DNA of 64,000 nucleotides from Ramlibacter tataouinensis (GTDB lineage: Bacteria; Pseudomonadota; Gammaproteobacteria; Burkholderiales; Burkholderiaceae_C): contig NZ_CP010951.1 in NCBI RefSeq assembly GCF_001580455.1, positions 2,356,001 to 2,420,000 on the forward strand. Direction: 5' to 3'. Shown in pieces: positions 59,397 through 64,000 of this stretch (positions within the stretch are counted from its first letter, which is position 1; every line of letters begins with the position of its first letter). The position numbers were made by a program, and so were the translations under genes. The notes beneath the pieces are model-generated. The model was given only the letters and a program-made list of their open reading frames with translations, did no database searches and was not told the origin of the DNA.

Positions 59397-59849
59397 ATGG
59401 AGTGCACGGTGAGTTGGACGGGGGCGACGACGGGCGCCCGCTCCGGGATGGGGTTCGTTGCCGAAACCGGCAGCGGCCATGTGCTGATGATGGATGGCGC
59501 GCCCGATGCGGCCAAGCCCGAGAACGGCGGGCAGGACCTGGCGCCGCGCCCGATGGAAACTGTGCTGGCCGGCACCGGCGGCTGCACGGCCTACGACGTC
59601 GTGCTGATTCTCAAGCGCGGCCGCCACGACGTGCGTGGCTGCTCGGTCAAGCTCACCGCCGAGCGCGCGCCGACCGAACCGAAGGTATTCACCAAGATCC
59701 ACATGCACTTCACAGTGACCGGAAGGGATTTGCCGGCAGAGGCGGTGCAACGCGCTGTGGCCCTCAGTCACGAGAAGTACTGCTCGGCCAGCATCATGCT
59801 GGCAAAGACCGCAGAGATCACCACCAGTTTCGACGTCCTCGCCGCCTAG
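59397..59849 (+). CDS. OsmC family protein
   Basis: 150 residues of the OsmC/Ohr fold. The two redox cysteines typical of the family can be placed, one in GTGGCTAYDVVLILK and the other in HEKYCSASIMLAK. The family reduces organic hydroperoxides or responds to osmotic stress; this YhfA-like subgroup is less studied. ATG 59397 follows TTGGAGAGCGTG with GGAG at proper distance. It is a single gene, convergent with coq7. Confidence 0.88.
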   Translation: MECTVSWTGATTGARSGMGFVAETGSGHVLMMDGAPDAAKPENGGQDLAPRPMETVLAGTGGCTAYDVVLILKRGRHDVRGCSVKLTAERAPTEPKVFTKIHMHFTVTGRDLPAEAVQRAVALSHEKYCSASIMLAKTAEITTSFDVLAA

Positions 59850-59868
59850 GCGGCAGAGCCACGCGCAC

Positions 59869-60486
59869 TCAGATGTAGTGCGCGGTCGAGGTCATCACTT
59901 TCGCGGCCGCCCGCATCAGGCCCTTGACCGGCGCGGGCAGTTCGATGCCGCCGGCGTCCAGGGCGTTGGCGGCGTGCGCGGCCTCGTCTTCCTTCATCTG
60001 CACCACGATCGCGCGTGAGGCGTGGTCGCCCTCGGGCAGCCGGTCCAGGTGGCTTTCCAGGTGGGCCTCGACCTGGCGCTCGGTCTCGATCACGAAGCCG
60101 AGGCTGACCTTGTCGCCGATCCGGCCGGCCAGCAGGCCGATGCCGAAGGCGCCGGCATACCAGAGTGGATTGAGCAGCGAGGTGCGGTCGCCCAGCTCCT
60201 TGATCCGCTCCGCGGTCCAGGCCAGATGATCGGTCTCTTCGGCGGAGGCCTTCTCGAAATGCCGGCGCAGCGCCGGGTTGCGCGTGGACAGCGCCTGCGC
60301 CGTGTACAGGGCCTGCGCGCAGATTTCGCCCACGTGGTTCACGCGCATCAGGGCGGCGGCGTGGCGCCGCTCGCTGGGCCCCAGGTTCGTCTCGTCCCCC
60401 GGGACCACGGGACAGGGCCGCGCCGCCCGTGGTTTGGAAAACAGGGTGCGGAGGGCGCTGTCGGCGGCGGTCAAAAGCAGATCCAT
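59869..60486 (-). CDS. coq7: Demethoxyubiquinone hydroxylase Coq7
   Basis: A di-iron monooxygenase of ubiquinone synthesis; 205 residues, membrane-associated. Ligand-bearing motifs are RVNHVGEICAQALY, EETDHLAWTAERI, FVIETERQVEAHLESHL and MKEDEAAHAANAL. ATG 60486 (MDLLLTAADSAL) is preferred over a TTG two codons earlier. TAAACT stands exactly 6 bases before this ATG and there is no Shine-Dalgarno, again a leaderless pattern. Confidence 0.94.
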   Translation of the reverse strand: MDLLLTAADSALRTLFSKPRAARPCPVVPGDETNLGPSERRHAAALMRVNHVGEICAQALYTAQALSTRNPALRRHFEKASAEETDHLAWTAERIKELGDRTSLLNPLWYAGAFGIGLLAGRIGDKVSLGFVIETERQVEAHLESHLDRLPEGDHASRAIVVQMKEDEAAHAANALDAGGIELPAPVKGLMRAAAKVMTSTAHYI

Positions 60487-60647
60487 CGGCAAAGTTTAAG
60501 CACTGCGGCGCCGGCCCGCGACTGAGCGGCGTCAAGCCCATTTTTCGCCATGCGGAACGACAAACCGGACTGTTGCGGCAGTTCCACGCACTGCTCAGTC
60601 TCTGTTGCCTGTGTGCAACGAAAGCAAGTCAACCTCAGCCAAATACT

Positions 60648-60676
60648 TTGCGAAAGAAAAGATGCTCTGTTGGAAT
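60648..60676 (+). promoter_or_regulatory. Putative porin promoter
   Basis: TTGCGA (60648-60653), a 17-base spacer, TGGAAT (60671-60676). This predicts an untranslated leader of about 110 bases. In the 305 bases between coq7 and the porin I see no gene; the leader contains a GC-rich palindrome and a GGAG before ATG. Confidence 0.5.
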
Positions 60677-60791
60677 ACATGCAACTTCCCGAAAAGGAGG
60701 TTGGCCCGGGGATCCGGCGGGAGCGCAGCCGTCTATGTGAGCAGTGACCCCTCGAAACCGGAGCCCTATGTTTAACCTTGGAGAAACTTGC

Positions 60792-61931
60792 ATGAAAAAG
60801 TCCCTGATTGCACTGGCGGTGCTGGCTGCCGCTGGCGCGGCCTCCGCCCAATCGTCCGTGACGCTGTTCGGCATCGTCGACGCGACCTACGCCTACGGCA
60901 AGGGCGAAGGCGTTGGCGGCAGCAAGAAGAGCCAACTGACGAACTCCGGCTACAACAGCTCGCGTCTGGGCTTCCGTGGCACGGAAGACCTGGGTGGCGG
61001 CATGTCCGCTTCGTTCTGGCTGGAAGCCGGCGTGAACAACGACAACGGCGCCGGCTCGGCGACCAACACCAACAACCAGGCGACCGGCGGTGCCGTTGCC
61101 GGTATCGGTGGTGGTCAGGGCCTGACCTTCAACCGCCGTTCCACGGTCAGCCTGGCTGGCGGCTGGGGTGAACTGCGCCTGGGTCGTGACTACACGCCGC
61201 AGTTCTTCAACTTGACCGTGTTCGATCCGTTCGGCACGAACGGCGTCGGCACCACCCAGACGCTGAACTCCATCGGCTCTGCGGGTGCGCAGCCCACCGG
61301 CGTGGTCGTCGTTCCGACGGCCGTCCGTGCTTCCAACAGCATCGGCTACTTCCTGCCCGGCAATATTGGCGGCTTCTATGGCCAAGCCCAGTACTACATG
61401 GGTGAGAACAACGACAACTCGACCCTGACCGTTGGCACCGTCACCCGCAACACCAAGAGCGACGGCACCGGCGGCGGCTTCCGCGTCGGCTACGCGGCTG
61501 GCCCGTTCAACGTGGCCTTCTCGATGAGCAAGACCAACTACGCGTTTGGCGACGTCGAGCAGAACAACGTCGGCGGCCAGTGGGACTTCGGTTTCGCCAA
61601 GCTGATGGGCCAGTACAGCTTTGACAGCATCGGCACCGCCACCGCCGGTGACGTTGACGGCAAGGGCTGGCTGATCGGTGGCCTGATCCCGGTGGGCGCC
61701 GGCGAAATCCGCCTGTCCTACTCCACCTACGAGTACGACATCGGCACCAAGCCGGAGATCAAGAAGTTCGCCATCGGCTACGTCCACAACCTGTCCAAGC
61801 GCACGGCCCTGTACACCACGTACGCTCGCCTCGACAACTCGGGTGGCGCTTCCCAGGCTCTGAACGGTGCCACGACCGCTGCCAACACGAAGTCCGACGG
61901 CTTCGACATCGGCATCCGTCACAGCTTCTGA
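60792..61931 (+). CDS. Outer-membrane porin (Gram-negative general porin, betaproteobacterial type)
   Basis: 379 residues. The signal peptide MKKSLIALAVLAAAGAASAQ is followed by a 16-strand-type trimeric porin: SVTLFGIVDATYAYGKGEG (first strand), SSRLGFRGTEDLGGGMSASF, FNRRSTVSLAGGWGELRLGR and DYTPQFFNLTVFDPFGT (loop L3 constriction). It ends in the C-terminal Phe needed for Bam recognition (GIRHSF). Its somewhat lower GC and codon choice suggest high expression. It passes small hydrophilic solutes. A strong terminator follows. Confidence 0.95.
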   Translation: MKKSLIALAVLAAAGAASAQSSVTLFGIVDATYAYGKGEGVGGSKKSQLTNSGYNSSRLGFRGTEDLGGGMSASFWLEAGVNNDNGAGSATNTNNQATGGAVAGIGGGQGLTFNRRSTVSLAGGWGELRLGRDYTPQFFNLTVFDPFGTNGVGTTQTLNSIGSAGAQPTGVVVVPTAVRASNSIGYFLPGNIGGFYGQAQYYMGENNDNSTLTVGTVTRNTKSDGTGGGFRVGYAAGPFNVAFSMSKTNYAFGDVEQNNVGGQWDFGFAKLMGQYSFDSIGTATAGDVDGKGWLIGGLIPVGAGEIRLSYSTYEYDIGTKPEIKKFAIGYVHNLSKRTALYTTYARLDNSGGASQALNGATTAANTKSDGFDIGIRHSF

Positions 61932-61977
61932 TCCTGACGCTGGCCTCGCGCCAGCTTCAGACAAGGAAGAAACTTGA

Positions 61978-62002
61978 AAGCCGCCTTCGGGCGGCTTTTT
62001 TC
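61978..62002 (+). terminator. Rho-independent terminator after the porin gene
   Basis: GCCGCC (61981-61986), TTCG tetraloop, GGCGGC (61991-61996), preceded by AAA and followed by six T. Confidence 0.95.
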
Positions 62003-62158
62003 TTGGGCGGCCCGGCAGTGCCGGCCAGGGCGTCCAGCTCAATCGGCGTTCGACTGCGTAGTAACCCCCTTGGCCCGGGACGACGCCAAGCGTAAACCCC
62101 TCTGTCCGGCACTGGACTTGCTCTGCTAGCATCCTTTCGCCTTCCTCATGCGAGAAAG

Positions 62159-63139
62159 ATGTTTGCGTTCATCCTGCGCCGGTTGTTCCAGGCTGCCATC
62201 GTCATGGTTGCAGTGGCGTTCATCGCGTTCATGCTGTTCCAGTACGTGGGCGACCCCGTGGTCTTCCTGCTGGGCCAGGACGCGACGCCGCAGCAGATCG
62301 CCCAGTTGCGCCGCGACCTCGGCCTGGACCAGCCCTTCTTCGTCCAGTTCTGGCATTTCCTGATCAATGCGGCGCAAGGCGAGTTCGGCCTCAGCCTGCG
62401 CCAGGGCGCCAAGGTCTCGCGCCTGATCGGGGAGCGCTTCCCCGCCACGCTCGAGCTCGCGCTGGTGGCGGCCGCCCTGGCGGTCGTCATCGGCATTCCC
62501 ATGGGCGTGTACGCCGCCTTGCGGCGCGGCACTTTCATGAGCCAGGTGTTCCTCACGCTGTCGCTGCTGGGGGTGTCGCTGCCGACCTTCCTGATCGGGA
62601 TCCTGCTGATCCTGGTGTTCGCGGTGATCCTGGGCTGGGCGCCCAGCTTCGGCCGCGGCGAGGTCACGCGCCTCGGCTGGTGGTCCACCGGCCTGATGAC
62701 GCGGGACGGCTGGGTCCACATCATCCTGCCGGCCATCACGCTGGCGATCTTCCAGCTCACCTTGATCATGCGCCTGGTGCGCGCCGAAATGCTGGAGGTG
62801 CTGCGGACCGACTACATCAAGTTCGCCCGCGCGCGCGGGTTGACGGACCGCGCCATCCACTTCGGCCACGCGCTGAAGAACACCCTGGTGCCGGTGATGA
62901 CCATCATCGGCCTGCAACTGGGCACGCTGATCGCGTTCTCGATCATCACCGAGACCGTGTTCCAGTGGCCGGGCATGGGGCTGCTGTTCATCCAGGCCGT
63001 GACTTTCGCCGACATTCCCGTGATGGCTGCCTACCTGTGCCTCATCGCGCTGATCTTCGTCATCATCAACCTGGTGGTGGACATGCTGTACTTCGCCGTC
63101 GACCCGCGCCTGCGCGTCTCGGATGCCAGGGGACACTGA
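62159..63139 (+). CDS. ABC transporter permease, dipeptide/oligopeptide (DppB/GsiC) type
   Basis: A 326-residue inner-membrane permease with about six helices. The family N-terminus is ILRRLFQAAIVMVAVAFIAF. The pre-TM periplasmic part LRRDLGLDQPFFVQFWHFL and the EAA loop that meets the ATPase (ARGLTDRAIHFGHALKNTLV) are both present. It imports peptides, glutathione or similar. The partner permease, ATPases and binding protein are not in the window. The stop overlaps the next start by 1 base, linking it to an amidohydrolase. Confidence 0.93.
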   Translation: MFAFILRRLFQAAIVMVAVAFIAFMLFQYVGDPVVFLLGQDATPQQIAQLRRDLGLDQPFFVQFWHFLINAAQGEFGLSLRQGAKVSRLIGERFPATLELALVAAALAVVIGIPMGVYAALRRGTFMSQVFLTLSLLGVSLPTFLIGILLILVFAVILGWAPSFGRGEVTRLGWWSTGLMTRDGWVHIILPAITLAIFQLTLIMRLVRAEMLEVLRTDYIKFARARGLTDRAIHFGHALKNTLVPVMTIIGLQLGTLIAFSIITETVFQWPGMGLLFIQAVTFADIPVMAAYLCLIALIFVIINLVVDMLYFAVDPRLRVSDARGH

Positions 63140-64000
63140 TGCTCGCTCCCCGACTGAAAGCCAACGGGCGTGCCTTCGCCCAGATCGCCCAGTTCCTGCC
63201 GGATCTGGTGGCGCTGCGCCGCGACCTGCACGCGCATCCGGAACTGGGCTTCGAAGAGGTCTACACCGCCGGGCGGGTCGCCGAGGCACTGAAGGTGTGC
63301 GGCGCGGACGAGGTCCACACCGGCATCGGCAAGACCGGCGTGGTGGGTGTGATCCGGGGCCGCGACACCGCCAGCGGCCGCATGGTGGGGCTGCGCGCCG
63401 ACATGGATGCGCTGGCCATGGCCGAACACAATGACTTCCCCTGGAGGTCGTGCAAGGCCGGCCTGATGCACGGCTGCGGCCACGACGGCCACACCGCCAT
63501 GCTGGTCGGCGCCGCGCGCTACCTGGCCGAAACGCGCAATTTCAACGGCACCGCGGTGCTGGTGTTCCAGCCGGGCGAGGAAGGCTTTGCCGGCGCCCGC
63601 CACATGATCGAGGACGGCCTGTTCGAACGCTTTCCGGTCGAGGCCGTCTATGCCATGCACAACTGGCCGGCGCTCAAGCCCGGCACCATCGGCATCAATC
63701 CCGGCGCGATGATGGCGGCGGCCGATCGCCTGACCATCGAAATCACTGGCCGGGGCGGGCACGGGGCGCACCCCCACCTGGCGGTCGATCCGGTGGTCGT
63801 CGCGGCCCACATCATCACCGCGGTCCAGAGCATCGTCTCGCGCAACGTGCGGCCCATCGACGAGGCCGTGATCAGCCTGTGCGGCATCCAGGCCGGAGAC
63901 CTGCACGCCATGAGCGTGATTCCCGGCAGCGCCACCCTGGTGGGGACGGTGCGGACCTTCGACAGCGAGGTGCAGGCCCTAGTGGAAAGGCGCCTCAGCG
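63139..64000 (+). CDS. M20 family amidohydrolase (hippurate hydrolase-like), truncated by window edge
   Basis: The first 287 residues; the frame stays open to base 64000. It is a metal-dependent amidase/peptidase of the M20D group. LRRDLHAHPELGFEE, RADMDALAMAEHN, HGCGHDGHTAML (metal ligands Cys113, His115, His118), and QPGEEGFAGARHMIEDG (Glu147/148) are present. GRGGHGAHPHLAVDP opens the dimerisation domain. It probably hydrolyses N-acyl amino acids imported by the co-transcribed ABC permease; the exact substrate is open. ATG 63139 overlaps the permease stop. Confidence 0.92.
   Translation, partial: MLAPRLKANGRAFAQIAQFLPDLVALRRDLHAHPELGFEEVYTAGRVAEALKVCGADEVHTGIGKTGVVGVIRGRDTASGRMVGLRADMDALAMAEHNDFPWRSCKAGLMHGCGHDGHTAMLVGAARYLAETRNFNGTAVLVFQPGEEGFAGARHMIEDGLFERFPVEAVYAMHNWPALKPGTIGINPGAMMAAADRLTIEITGRGGHGAHPHLAVDPVVVAAHIITAVQSIVSRNVRPIDEAVISLCGIQAGDLHAMSVIPGSATLVGTVRTFDSEVQALVERRLS

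Overview
The window is a GC-rich, densely coded chromosomal segment. Gene content and order point to a betaproteobacterium of the order Burkholderiales, most like Comamonadaceae (Ramlibacter/Variovorax-type). Supporting signs are the tRNA-tuf-secE-nusG-rpl-rpoBC block, the rsmB-DUF4390-NtrY-like kinase-regulator block, a Burkholderiales-type trimeric porin, a KGG stress protein and a type II secretion cluster. The genus is not fixed by anything seen here. Most of the window is core genome; 68 protein genes, a leader peptide and seven intact tRNA genes are called.

Layout. 1-6435 (+): 3' end of argS, a SPOR protein, dsbA, then lptA-lptB-rpoN, a THUMP RNA methyltransferase and a PIN protein. 6432-14028 (mostly -): a fluoroacetate-dehalogenase-like hydrolase, pncC/cinA, pgpA, a LysR regulator, a secreted nuclease, thiL, a YbdK-type ligase, a CPA2 antiporter and apaG. 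14082-16916: rpe, two small proteins, gph and a chalcone-isomerase-like protein. 17046-23620 (+): a trp operon with its own leader peptide, trpE-trpG-[threonine aldolase]-[LysE exporter]-trpD-trpC, followed by ung. 23678-37653 (+): tRNA-Tyr/Gly/Thr, tuf, tRNA-Trp, secE, nusG, rplK, rplA, rplJ, rplL, rpoB, rpoC. 37720-43189 (+): a LemA protein, rsmB, DUF4390 and an NtrY-like kinase with a short NtrX-like regulator.

43206-44434 is the one clearly accessory spot. A tRNA-Phe/tRNA-Gly pair is followed by about 0.9 kb of less GC-rich DNA carrying a lipoprotein gene. That DNA is closed by a second copy of the tRNA-Phe 3' part, the terminator and a complete second tRNA-Gly. A third, decayed tRNA-Phe 3' part lies inside. 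This is the architecture of integration or recombination at a tRNA gene, but no integrase is present. 44453-47921 holds an MFS transporter, a membrane TPR protein, two small low-complexity proteins and a hemerythrin. 47962-57592 is a type II secretion cluster (gspE, D, N, M, L, K, J, I, H, G on -, gspC divergent on +) without gspF. 57606-64000 has ilvA, OsmC, coq7, a porin, an ABC permease and the start of an M20 amidohydrolase.

No large undescribed system is evident. The observations most worth checking are: the tRNA islet and the mismatched tRNA-Phe acceptor stem; a trpE leader peptide that appears to be leaderless; a repeated -10-box/start-codon arrangement at seven genes that suggests leaderless mRNAs; an NtrX-like regulator without its AAA+ domain; a possible small RNA or attenuator ahead of ilvA; and a run of hairpins between rplL and rpoB.
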